DNA from: an uncultured Saprospiraceae bacterium
Lineage (GTDB): Bacteria; Bacteroidota; Bacteroidia; Chitinophagales; Saprospiraceae
Assembly (NCBI GenBank): GCA_937941765.1
Contig: CALDGQ010000120.1
Location: 1-51,182, forward strand
Direction of reading: 5' to 3'
DNA: 51,182 nucleotides
How positions within the stretch are numbered: position 1 is the first letter of the stretch; each line of letters opens with the position of its first letter. The notes below the pieces were generated by a model. It did no database searches, was not told where the DNA came from, and was given only the letters and a program-made list of their open reading frames with translations. Positions 1-8,500 of this stretch are shown one piece after another. The translations under genes were made by a program, and so were the position numbers.

Positions 1-51
1 TCGCCGGACTGGCAATACTTTTTCCCGATGAAAAAGTATTCAAAAAATCCT

Positions 52-273
52 GGCTTTATACAGTTCTTAACGCTCCAAAAGTTTTAAAATCCCTGTCTGA
101 CTGTTCGTCAGAACAGACAGGCTAAAATGAAAAAACTCGCCTAACATTTCTTTTTCAGGTTTAACAGCTTTGCTATGTGTACAGGCGAGTCCAAATTATG
201 TGATTCGTTTGGCTCTAACAGTTTTCATTTCTTAACGGATTTTAAAACTTTTTCCACTAAACTGTATAATGCC
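52..273. repeat. Long imperfect inverted repeat with nested hairpins
   Basis: The left arm (52-92) and the right arm (237-273) are near reverse complements: both share GGC, TTATACAGTT and AAAGTTTTAAAATCC in order, with a few bases inserted in the left arm. Inside them, 124-134 pairs with 221-230 (AAAATGAAAA against TTTTCATTT) and ACTCGCCT (135-142) pairs with AGGCGAGT (183-190). The 92-121 palindrome forms a side hairpin. The whole could fold as one branched stem of about 220 nt. There is no coding potential and no target-site duplication that I can identify. It may be a MITE-like or REP-type element; this is inference. Confidence 0.6.
92..121. repeat. CCTGTCTG...CAGACAGG palindrome, copy 1
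   Basis: A 30-nt element begins with CCTGTCTG and ends with CAGACAGG. The interior contains two further pairings (CTGAC with GTCAG, TGTTC with GAACA), so more than one fold is possible. The same outer arms occur at 10486-10514 and 10712-10740, and in degenerate form at 44965-44994. Confidence 0.65.
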
Positions 274-505
274 AATTCTGAAATTTTAACCGGCTCCTAA
301 TTATCAACATCTAGATAGCTCGTATTTTAATCGTTGTAAAAATTGCTTACCCCGTTTTCGACCAAATAAAGCTAAACTGGTGTCATTATCACTTTATTTT
401 ACATTGCCAACAATCTGATAATCAGTCAATTAACTTACTTTTGAATAGCCCGAAGTGGAGCTCGTGAACGACAATACGTGAGTTGAGGAAACAAGAAACC
501 AACAA

Positions 506-1933
506 CTACAAATTCACCATCGCCTTAGGATAATCATGTCCTATTCTTACTCCTGCTAATTCTTGTTCTTCTGAATTCATAACATGAGGACAATGAATAA
601 CGCTGCAAGGAACTTGATTTAGTGCTGGTAACCAATGTTTTACATATGCACCACTATGGTCATATTTTTTTGCTTGGGTCATAATATTGAAATAGCGATT
701 GGCACGTGGATCGCAACCGACACCAGCAATGTAATTCCAGTTACACCAATTACTACATGGGTCATAATCAATCAACATAGACTCAAAATAAGAAGCACCC
801 ATTTGCCAATTGACATGCAAATCATTGATTAAAAAACTGGCCACATTTTGACGACCTCTATTGGACATAAAACCAGTCAACTTTAACTCAATCATATTGG
901 CATCGATAAAAGGAATTCCTGTTCTTCCTTCAATCCATAAAGTGAGTAATTTTCTATCATTCGTCAAATCTTTGGCAATCTCATTTCGGATACCACCTTT
1001 AAGGAAAATAGATTTTCCATATTTCTTACCAATTAATCTAAAAAAATCACGCCACATTAGCTCGAAAAAGAGCCAATAAGTAGACTCGTTTTCACCATGT
1101 TGGGCTTCATACTTTTTGATCTCGTGAAAGATGGTTTTTGGAGAAATACAACCTTGTGCTAACCATGGAGAAAATTTGGAAGAAAAAAGATCTCCTATCA
1201 ATTCATTTCTAGTTTCTTTGTAAGTTGAGATTGCTTTGGTTTCCCATAAGTAATAATGGAGTCGTTTCAATGCACTGTCCTCCCCTCCTTCATACGGGAA
1301 AGCAGAACGGGTATCTGGAACAAAATTTTCATGTCCAAAATCTTCCAATGATGGTATTGCTCCTATTTCTATTTCTTCTGCAAAATTCTTGTTAGAAAAA
1401 TCAACAATGGGAAGTGGTTGCCGAACTCGAACTACTTTTTCTACTTCTTTTCTGAACTGCGTAAAAGTGTCCATCATATGCGTAATCGGAAATGGCAAAT
1501 CTTGTGTGTAATACAACATCTTACCTCTGGAATATCTCATTTCCTGACCAATAGACCACAGTTTTTTCTCCAATGCATCTTGGACATTCACTTCTTCTAC
1601 CGTTCTTTCTCGATTACAGAAAACCCAACTTGTTTTATGTTTATTGGCAATGTCGAAAATGATATCTTCTGGAATGCCAGATTGGACGATTAAATTACTC
1701 CCTATTGATTGTAAATTTTTACGAAGATTTTGAACACTTTCTATGATAAATTTAGCTCTAAACTGATTCGTTTTTTTGAAACCAAATCGAGTTGCTCCTT
1801 TAAAAATTCTATCATCAAACACGTAGACAGGAATGATCGTGTCTCCACATCTTAAAGCATCCGTAAGTGCTTCATTATCATGAATTCTTAAGTCCTGCCG
1901 AAACCAAACTATTACTGATTTTTTTGAGTCCAT
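506..1933 (-). CDS. cry: DASH-type cryptochrome / deoxyribodipyrimidine photolyase
   Basis: This is a 475-aa flavoprotein of the photolyase/cryptochrome family, expected to bind FAD and an antenna cofactor and to repair UV-induced pyrimidine dimers (DASH members favour single-stranded or looped DNA). The N-terminal alpha/beta domain opens with VIVWFRQDLRIHDNEAL. The FAD-binding C-terminal half carries the DASH-like block GRQNVASFLINDL, then SNWCNWNYIAGVG and DPRANRYFNI. DASH proteins have a NWNY-type segment where class I CPD photolyases usually have a GGWQW-type one. The ATG at 1931-1933 gives the normal length. The gene stands alone, divergent from arfB. DASH assignment is confident; the real substrate is not readable from sequence. 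Confidence 0.93.
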   Translation of the reverse strand: MDSKKSVIVWFRQDLRIHDNEALTDALRCGDTIIPVYVFDDRIFKGATRFGFKKTNQFRAKFIIESVQNLRKNLQSIGSNLIVQSGIPEDIIFDIANKHKTSWVFCNRERTVEEVNVQDALEKKLWSIGQEMRYSRGKMLYYTQDLPFPITHMMDTFTQFRKEVEKVVRVRQPLPIVDFSNKNFAEEIEIGAIPSLEDFGHENFVPDTRSAFPYEGGEDSALKRLHYYLWETKAISTYKETRNELIGDLFSSKFSPWLAQGCISPKTIFHEIKKYEAQHGENESTYWLFFELMWRDFFRLIGKKYGKSIFLKGGIRNEIAKDLTNDRKLLTLWIEGRTGIPFIDANMIELKLTGFMSNRGRQNVASFLINDLHVNWQMGASYFESMLIDYDPCSNWCNWNYIAGVGCDPRANRYFNIMTQAKKYDHSGAYVKHWLPALNQVPCSVIHCPHVMNSEEQELAGVRIGHDYPKAMVNL

Positions 1934-2083
1934 ATCTAGATGCTTTGGGGATGCAAGTAATCAATCTCTGAAGTTAAACAAAGATTGCGAATTTATGTTT
2001 AAAATTACCGTTAAATCAGGAACGATTTTTTGAATATTAATGTAAGATTGGTAAAGATTAAAATAGATTTAATTTAAAACAAA

Positions 2084-2485
2084 GTGGACAAAGAAATTTT
2101 ACAAAAAGAGTTCTCTTACAGAATGTCTCGTTCGGGAGGCAGTGGAGGTCAGCATGTCAATAAAGTATCGACTAAAGTTGAAGTCATTTTCAATTTAAAG
2201 GACTCTACTTTGTTCAATGATGAGCAAAAGAAGAAGATCCAGTCTGATTTAGGGAATCGTATTAATTCTAAAGGAGAAATTCAGGTGGTTTGTCAAAGCA
2301 CTCGCTCTCAATTGAAGAATAAGAATTTCGCGGTCGCTAAAATGTTTGATTTGTTAGAGAAAGCTTTGATTGAAAAAGCTAAGCGAAAACCTACTCGTAT
2401 TCCAAAAGCCGTTAAAGAAAAACGGTTGCAATCAAAACGTATGAATGCGGAGAAGAAGAGTTGGCGTGGGAAGATTGACTACTAA
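2084..2485 (+). CDS. arfB: Peptidyl-tRNA hydrolase ArfB (ribosome rescue)
   Basis: A 133-aa member of the class I release-factor catalytic-domain family. It carries the GGQ loop near residues 20-24 (SGGSGGQHVNKVSTKVE), which hydrolyses peptidyl-tRNA on stalled ribosomes. A lysine/arginine-rich tail (about residues 100-133) matches the tail that ArfB threads into the empty mRNA channel. There is no codon-recognition domain, which separates it from RF1/RF2, and the length is close to E. coli ArfB (140 aa). The start is a GTG at 2084; no in-frame ATG precedes the GGQ motif without losing conserved residues. It is monocistronic or the first gene of the rightward run. Confidence 0.92.
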   Translation: MDKEILQKEFSYRMSRSGGSGGQHVNKVSTKVEVIFNLKDSTLFNDEQKKKIQSDLGNRINSKGEIQVVCQSTRSQLKNKNFAVAKMFDLLEKALIEKAKRKPTRIPKAVKEKRLQSKRMNAEKKSWRGKIDY

Positions 2486-2692
2486 AAAGCTGGGTTACTT
2501 TAGCGTCTCCCAAAGATGTTTTTTGTTAATAGAATACTAGTTAAAATCGAAATTATTCGAAATTTTAAAGTCAATCACAAGATTCCATAGCTTCTTTGGC
2601 GGAACGCCAAAAGCAACATTTCTCAGATCGTCAACTCCGATTTTTCTCATTCTATATTCGTTATTCGACTTTTCCTTCCTTATTTTTACTCC

Positions 2693-3559
2693 ATGAAACA
2701 AACATTAATCACACTCCTATTTCTCCTATTAAGTCTTTCGATATTTGCACAAGACAAACCCGCATACAAGTTGTTTGATAAAAACGGCGAACCAGTTTTA
2801 TACAAAGACATGTTGTTAGAAATGAGTAAATCTGACATTGTATTTTTCGGTGAAATTCACAATGATCCGATTTGTCATTGGTTGCAAATTGAATTGACAC
2901 ATGACCTCTATGTTTTAAGGACGGAGGACTTAGTCTTGGGTGCTGAAATGTTTGAACGAGACAACCAAATCATCTTATCCGAATATTTAAGTGGTGTTAT
3001 TTCTGAGTCCAATTTTGAATCGGAAGCTCGACTTTGGAATAATTACAAAACTGATTATAAGCCATTGATCAATTTTGCTAAAGAATTTGAAGTTGATTTT
3101 GTGGCAACTAATATTCCTCGTAGATACGCTTCGGTGGTTTTTAAAAAAGGACTTGACACTTTAAAAAAACTCGATAAATCTTCTAAACAATTCATCGCTC
3201 CATTGCCGATAAAGGTCGATTTAGCGCTCAAATGTTATGCTGATATGCTATCGATGTCTGGAGATGGAGAAGAAGCTAATCCTAATTTCGCTCATGCTCA
3301 AGCAGTTAAAGATGCCACGATGGCGCACTTTTTGCTTGAAAATATGGGTAAAAAGACCCTTTTTCTACATTTTAATGGTACCTATCATTCCAATAATCAC
3401 GAAGGAATCGTATCTTATGTATTGAAAAATTCCCCTTCAAAGAAAGTGATTACACTTTCCACCGTAAACCAAGAAAACTTAAACGAACTAGACACTGAAA
3501 ATTTGGACCTGGCCGATTATATTTTATGCGTTCCAAATTCAATGACTAAAACGTATTAA
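2693..3559 (+). CDS. ChaN/haem-binding uptake family exported protein
   Basis: A 288-aa protein with a typical signal peptide (MKQTLITLLFLLLSLSIFAQ, cleavage after residue about 19). The mature part follows the ChaN / EreA-like (Tiki-related) fold pattern: DIVFFGEIHNDPICHWLQ near residue 50, LGAEMFERD near 83, and FLHFNGTYHSNNHEG near 225, all typical positions of the GE.H, E.F and G..H motifs. ChaN proteins are membrane-associated and can bind haem; enzymatic activity in bacteria is not settled. There is no lipobox cysteine, so it is more likely soluble periplasmic. The next gene in the run encodes a lipoprotein. Confidence 0.82.
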   Translation: MKQTLITLLFLLLSLSIFAQDKPAYKLFDKNGEPVLYKDMLLEMSKSDIVFFGEIHNDPICHWLQIELTHDLYVLRTEDLVLGAEMFERDNQIILSEYLSGVISESNFESEARLWNNYKTDYKPLINFAKEFEVDFVATNIPRRYASVVFKKGLDTLKKLDKSSKQFIAPLPIKVDLALKCYADMLSMSGDGEEANPNFAHAQAVKDATMAHFLLENMGKKTLFLHFNGTYHSNNHEGIVSYVLKNSPSKKVITLSTVNQENLNELDTENLDLADYILCVPNSMTKTY

Positions 3560-3698
3560 ATGAAAAAGATCGCAAAAAGTCTAATCGACTTCTTGCTTTT
3601 CAGACCGATTCGCTTATTGATGTTAAACTGATTAAAAGTTCAAACAGGCAAATCACGGTCTTTAAAAAAATTAAACATAAACAACAAATATTTTTGAC

Positions 3699-4373
3699 AT
3701 GAGAAGGAACCTATTATTACAACTTGCAACAATGATCTTACTAGTTTCATTGTCTTCATGTGATTGGGACATTTTTGGAAAAGAAAAAAAATTCAAAAAA
3801 CCAGGTGAGATCGTTAACAAAGCAAAGGACAAAGCTGGTGAATTGAAAGATGATATTGCTGGCAGCTTCAATCCTAACGATCCGAAATATGAAGGGATGA
3901 CAGAAGAAGAGATCAGTGCGAAACAATTGGAAAGTGGACTATTTGATGAAGTAATGGAAATGCAGGATGAGACAATGGGTAAATTATCTGAATTGAAAAA
4001 AATGCAGAAAAATCTAGCCGCATTTAAAGGATCTGCATCAAGTGGATACGGAGGTAAAGAAGTGGGTAGCTACACTGCTTCATCCGCTAGTTCAAAAGGA
4101 AGTTACCAATGTCCATATGCTGAGGAAGCACGAATGTCTTCTAGTAGCTCTGGAGGTGGAAGTAATTCTAAAGTAGTCTCAACAATCGGTAAATTGAAAG
4201 ATGCTGAAAATTCATTGTACAAATTCATGAATAACTTTGATAAGCCAGAAGATTTGCCACATGAAGAAGCCGTTAATTATTTTGAGGCTGAAAGAGAGAA
4301 AATGGCTAATATAAAAGAAGAAGTTTTTCAAACTATGGAAGATGGAGAGGCATTACTTCAAACATTAGAGTAG
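3699..4373 (+). CDS. Lipoprotein of unknown function
   Basis: A 224-aa protein with a clean lipoprotein signal: the lipobox LSSC places the modified Cys at residue 21, followed by DWD. The mature protein is lysine/glutamate rich, has a predicted helical stretch around residues 80-110 and a serine/glycine-rich linker around 115-155, and ends with another charged helix (about 190-224). A Cys-Pro-Tyr in the linker is the only other cysteine. I do not recognise a family. It sits 41 nt before the SCO1 gene, so co-expression with the SCO1/cytochrome c pair is possible, but nothing in the sequence shows a functional link. Confidence 0.8.
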   Translation: MRRNLLLQLATMILLVSLSSCDWDIFGKEKKFKKPGEIVNKAKDKAGELKDDIAGSFNPNDPKYEGMTEEEISAKQLESGLFDEVMEMQDETMGKLSELKKMQKNLAAFKGSASSGYGGKEVGSYTASSASSKGSYQCPYAEEARMSSSSSGGGSNSKVVSTIGKLKDAENSLYKFMNNFDKPEDLPHEEAVNYFEAEREKMANIKEEVFQTMEDGEALLQTLE

Positions 4374-4413
4374 TATATTTGTTCTTTTATTAGAACCAAA
4401 TTTACTACTACCA

Positions 4414-5040
4414 ATGAAATATTGTTTTTTATTTATAACAGCACTATTATTTACGTTTAGCTGTGTAGATCCGGACAAAGTCGTTTATGACGAAAACGCT
4501 CGTTTACCTATTTTGGGTGAACGAGCGTTTGTTAATGGGGACACGGTCTACCACACCGCTCCTGATTTTAATTTCATCAATCAAGATAGCATCAATATCA
4601 CTCCTGATTTATTTGCTAATCGACCTTATATTGTAGATTACTTCTTTACGACTTGTCCGACCATTTGTCCAAGAGTCAAGGCAGAAGAAATCCGTGTTTT
4701 TGATCATTTTGAAAAAAATCCAACTTTGGGTTTCCTTTCAGTCTCCATCGATGCAGGAAAAGATAAAGTTTACAAATTGAAAGACTATGCTGATAAATTA
4801 GGGGTCGGTACACCACGTTGGCACTTTGTTACAGGTGATGAAGATCATATCTACGATATCGCAAATGACTTCTTCCACATTGCTCAAAAAGATCCAGATG
4901 CACCTGGTGGATTTGATCACGATGGCCGATTAATTCTGATTGATAAAAACAAAAATATTCGAGCTTTTTGTGATGGTACCGATCCAAAGGCAGTTGATAT
5001 TTTCATCAAAGACGTTGAAAAGTTACTTCGTGAAAAATAG
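4414..5040 (+). CDS. SCO1/SenC family copper chaperone lipoprotein
   Basis: A 208-aa thioredoxin-fold protein. Copper ligands are visible: the CxxxC motif at Cys81 and Cys85 (FTTCPTICP) and the distal histidine His169 in FDHDGRLILID. The N-terminus is a short hydrophobic signal ending in TFSC (Cys17), probably a lipoprotein anchor. SCO proteins deliver copper to, or reduce, the CuA site of cytochrome c oxidase; cytochrome oxidase genes are not in the window. The 3' end overlaps the next gene (cytochrome c) by about 11 nt if its GTG start at 5030 is used, pointing to translational coupling. Confidence 0.93.
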   Translation: MKYCFLFITALLFTFSCVDPDKVVYDENARLPILGERAFVNGDTVYHTAPDFNFINQDSINITPDLFANRPYIVDYFFTTCPTICPRVKAEEIRVFDHFEKNPTLGFLSVSIDAGKDKVYKLKDYADKLGVGTPRWHFVTGDEDHIYDIANDFFHIAQKDPDAPGGFDHDGRLILIDKNKNIRAFCDGTDPKAVDIFIKDVEKLLREK

Positions 5041-5440
5041 CATTATATATTTCTTATTTATTGGAGCTACTGTATTAGTATCAGGAAATTACGCTTGTAC
5101 TATTAGTAGCCCCAATAAACAAGGTGAAAATTTGTATCTCGCAAATTGCGCTACTTGCCACGGCGATAATGGAGAAGGTTTGAGAAATCTGTACCCACCA
5201 CTTGCTGATGCAGATTATTTAAAACTTCATAGGTCCGAACTTAGTTGTATCATAAAAAATGGTATGACACATCCAATTGTGGTCAACGGAAAGAATTTTC
5301 ATATGCCTATGCCCGCTGCAGATAAACTCAATGCAGTTGAGATCCATAATATCCTAAATTATATTTGCAATTCTTGGGACAATGAAATGGAATATTTCAC
5401 ACCAAAAGAAGTCGAATCTCAATTAAAGAAATGTCAGTAG
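5030..5440 (+). CDS. Class I cytochrome c (mono-haem, exported)
   Basis: The protein has about 136 aa when started at the GTG at 5030, which overlaps the SCO1 stop codon. This start gives Val-Lys-Asn followed by a hydrophobic segment, a sensible export signal. Longer in-frame starts (for example 4940) would run deep inside the SCO1 gene and give no signal peptide. The haem site is CATCH (Cys40, Cys43, His44), and the likely sixth ligand is a Met in HMPMPAADKL (92 or 94). It is probably a membrane- or lipid-anchored electron carrier; Cys23 (NYAC) is only a weak lipobox. SCO1 and small c-type cytochromes are commonly neighbours near oxidase loci. Confidence 0.88.
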   Translation: MKNSIIYFLFIGATVLVSGNYACTISSPNKQGENLYLANCATCHGDNGEGLRNLYPPLADADYLKLHRSELSCIIKNGMTHPIVVNGKNFHMPMPAADKLNAVEIHNILNYICNSWDNEMEYFTPKEVESQLKKCQ

Positions 5441-5468
5441 TTATCAAACTTATTGATTAATTGATAAC
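5440..5468 (+). terminator. Perfect 8-bp stem-loop after the cytochrome c gene
   Basis: GTTATCAA (5440-5447) and TTGATAAC (5461-5468) form a perfect stem with a 13-nt loop directly at the end of the cytochrome c gene. The U-tract after it is poor (TTCTCG), so it is a weak terminator or an mRNA 3'-end stabiliser. Confidence 0.35.
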
Positions 5469-5500
5469 TTCTCGTTTAGCATCTCTTTTTAGTATCTGAT

Positions 5501-5535
5501 TTTGTTATAAAACTAGCTTAAAGTGTGTATTTTTG
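5501..5535 (+). promoter_or_regulatory. Candidate Bacteroidota-type promoter for the 1313-aa adhesin
   Basis: TATTTTTG at 5528-5535 matches the -7 consensus TAnnTTTG, and TTTG at 5501-5504 can serve as the -33 element, although the 23-nt spacing is slightly long. The ATG at 5593 would follow a leader of about 50 nt. Confidence 0.4.
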
Positions 5536-5592
5536 GCAAATATTGTTAAAAATTATCATCTGTCCATAAGGCTAATTAATAAGCACAAAATC

Positions 5593-8500
5593 ATGAGAAA
5601 AATTCTACTTTTCTTTTTTCTTTTATCAACTATCAGCTTAGTTGCGCAACCACTTAATGACGATTGTGGTGGAATCATTGATTTGGGTGAAGGTATTTCA
5701 TGTACTGACTCCATTTACAATAATGTAGGTGCAACACCTTCTGCTGTATTTACTGATCCTACTATTAATATTCCAGCTTGTTGGAATTCTGTCAATCAAG
5801 ATGTTTGGTTCATGTTTACAGTTCCGGCCAACGGAAGTATCATTGATTACACCATTACCATAGAAGGTATTGATGATGGAATGGGTACCAATGCTTTGAC
5901 TAATCCACAAATTGCATTGTATCGTGGAGATTGTGGTTTGGATAATTTAGCCGAACTACTTTGTGAGTCAGCGGATCTGGGTGAAACATCTGTTTCATTA
6001 GATGCAGCTATGTTGACACCAACCATTCCTTATTTCATTCGAGTAGATAATTACTCAGCAACTGGCACCATTCCTCAAGGCGCATTTAATATTTGTGTTG
6101 ATTCCATTATGGTTGAAAATAATATTGATGATGGAGGTTCCACCGCTTGTGAAGGGACGCTATTTGATTCTGGTGGACCAGATGGAGATTACTTAGAAAA
6201 TGAAAACAATGTGTTTACAATATGTCCAACTGGACTAAATAACAGTATTAATTTTACAATGGAGTATTTTAATACAGAATACCTTGTTGATTTTGATTCA
6301 GATATCATCAATTTCTACGATGGAAATGATAATAGTGGGGTTCCACTAGGCAGCTTGCAAGGAGGAGGTACTTGTTTTCAAACTTGCGCCGCCTCAGGAT
6401 GTTTGACGGTAGAATTTATTACAGATGGATCCGTCAATTTTGAAGGGTTCATGGGAGCTTGGGATTGTTCTATTGAACCATGTGCAGTTCCAGAACCAAT
6501 CACCGTTGATCCAACTATAACCAATCAAGATATTATTGAAGCAACGGCTTCTCCTTTAACGCAAGTTACAATTGATACGATTATCTGTGCCAATGGTTCA
6601 ATAGGAACTTTTGAATCACCTGAATCTTCAAATTTAGGATTGGAAAAAGGTTTAATTCTTTCTTCCGGTTTTATTACTGGGGCTCCTGGACCTAACAATG
6701 ACTTTGCGAACAATGCTTCAGATCAAATGCTAACACCTGGAGATGCGGACTTAGATTATTTATCTTCACTTGGTAGTGGGGACCTTTCAAATGATGCCTG
6801 TATTGTTGAATTGGATGTTTTTGTGAATACCAATGAATTGACATTTGAATATGTTTTTGGTTCTGAAGAATATCCTGAATTTGTATTAAATGGTTTCAAT
6901 GATATATTCGCATTTTTAGCTTCAGGTCCTGGAATTACTGGTGACCCCAATATTGGAAATCAGGAAAATATAGCGATCATTCCAAATACAAATATTCCAG
7001 TAGAAATCGATGCTGTAAATGATCAAATTAATTGGGAATATTATAGAAATAACACCAATGGTCTAAGCATTAATTATGATGGTCTTACAGGTGATTTTCA
7101 AAATGGCAAAAAAAGTTTAACTGCCAAAATTCAAACGATACCCTGTAACACCTACCACTTGAAATTAGCAGTCGCAGATAGAGGTGATGATATATATGAC
7201 TCCGCGGTATTCGTTTCTGATATCAAAGCTGGTGTTCCCAATATTACTGCTAACTTCGGATCTGGATTAGATTATTTAATTGAAGGATGTGCTGTTGGTC
7301 TGGATGAATTAATCATTTCTTTAAATACAGAAATAACAGATTCTATAACATATACTATTGTTACAGGTGGTTCGGCAACTCCTAGTTTAGATTATGCATT
7401 AAGCTTACCTCAATCAATTACTTTCTCCCCTGGAACCACAAGTTTTGCATTTCCAATTGCTGCCATTCCAGATGCACTTACTGAAGGTTCTGAAAACATT
7501 ACAATTTCGTTGACTAGTGATTTTGGTTGTGGTATCGTACAAGCAGCAACTTTGGATATTGTAATTACAGATACTCCTGTTGTTGAAATCAATGCTGGTG
7601 CAGACACTGTTTTTGTTTGTGCTGATGAAGGATTACCATTATCTGTTGAAGGTGCTCAATTTTATTTCTGGGAACCAGTTTCCGTTTTTGATGATCCAAG
7701 TAGTAATATGCCTGTGGCAACGATTTCTCAAAGTCAATGGGTTACTGTAACAGGTAATGTTGCAAATTGTGTAGATACAGACTCAATTTATTTATTGTTA
7801 ATTGATCCAGATGTAACAATTGTGCCACAAACAGCAACGGATGTTTGTCAAGGCACTCCAGTAGTTTTGGAAGCAATCAACAATGTAAATGGACAAGGTT
7901 TGATGTGGACACCTGGTTTTGATATAAGTAGTACGACCGATGAAGTTGTTACGGTTACACCGGAATTTAACACGATTTACACGGCATCTATTCAAATTGC
8001 AAATTGTATTGTATCAGATGAAATAACTATTAATGTAGATGCTTTTGATTTTCCGCAATTGACCACAACAGATACGACTTTATGTCAAGGAGAATTACTA
8101 TCGCTTGCAGCTGAAATTCCATTTACTACGACTACTTATGAATGGACACCTGGTGCTGATTTAATCCCCGACGGGACGGTTCCAAATCCAGATGCAATTC
8201 CATTGGATGATATTATTTATACGGTTGTTGCAACCAGTCAAAATGGATTTTGCTCTCAAACAGCAACGGTAGATGTAGAAGTTATTCCTGCTGAAATCAA
8301 TATTTCTCCTGAAGGTCCAGAATTTATTTGTCTTGGTGAAAGTGTCGATATCAACGCTACTACAACAACCAATGATATAACTTGGTCTTCCAGTGATTCA
8401 GCAGTTGATGGTTCTACTGATTTAAATTTAACAGTGACACCAACCGTTTCTACTTGGTACAATGCTGCCATGTCAATCGGTGCTTGTACAGTCAACGATT

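Larger units (their letters stand above)
1..505. other. Gene-free repeat zone at the left window end
   Basis: No credible reading frame is present. The stretch holds a long imperfect inverted repeat (52-273, listed separately), a palindrome of the CCTGTCTG...CAGACAGG family (92-121), a T-tract/A-tract hairpin near 18-37, and a block at 455-496 that resembles part of the cluster at 10598-10648. The photolyase gene on the minus strand ends at 506, so all of this lies beyond its 3' end. No obvious U-tailed terminator for the photolyase is seen close to its stop codon. Confidence 0.7.

Noticed and set aside
3689..3696. TATTTTTG box just before the lipoprotein gene at 3699
   Set aside because: It matches the -7 consensus but lies only 2 nt before the ATG, too close unless the message is leaderless; no -33 element at the right distance.
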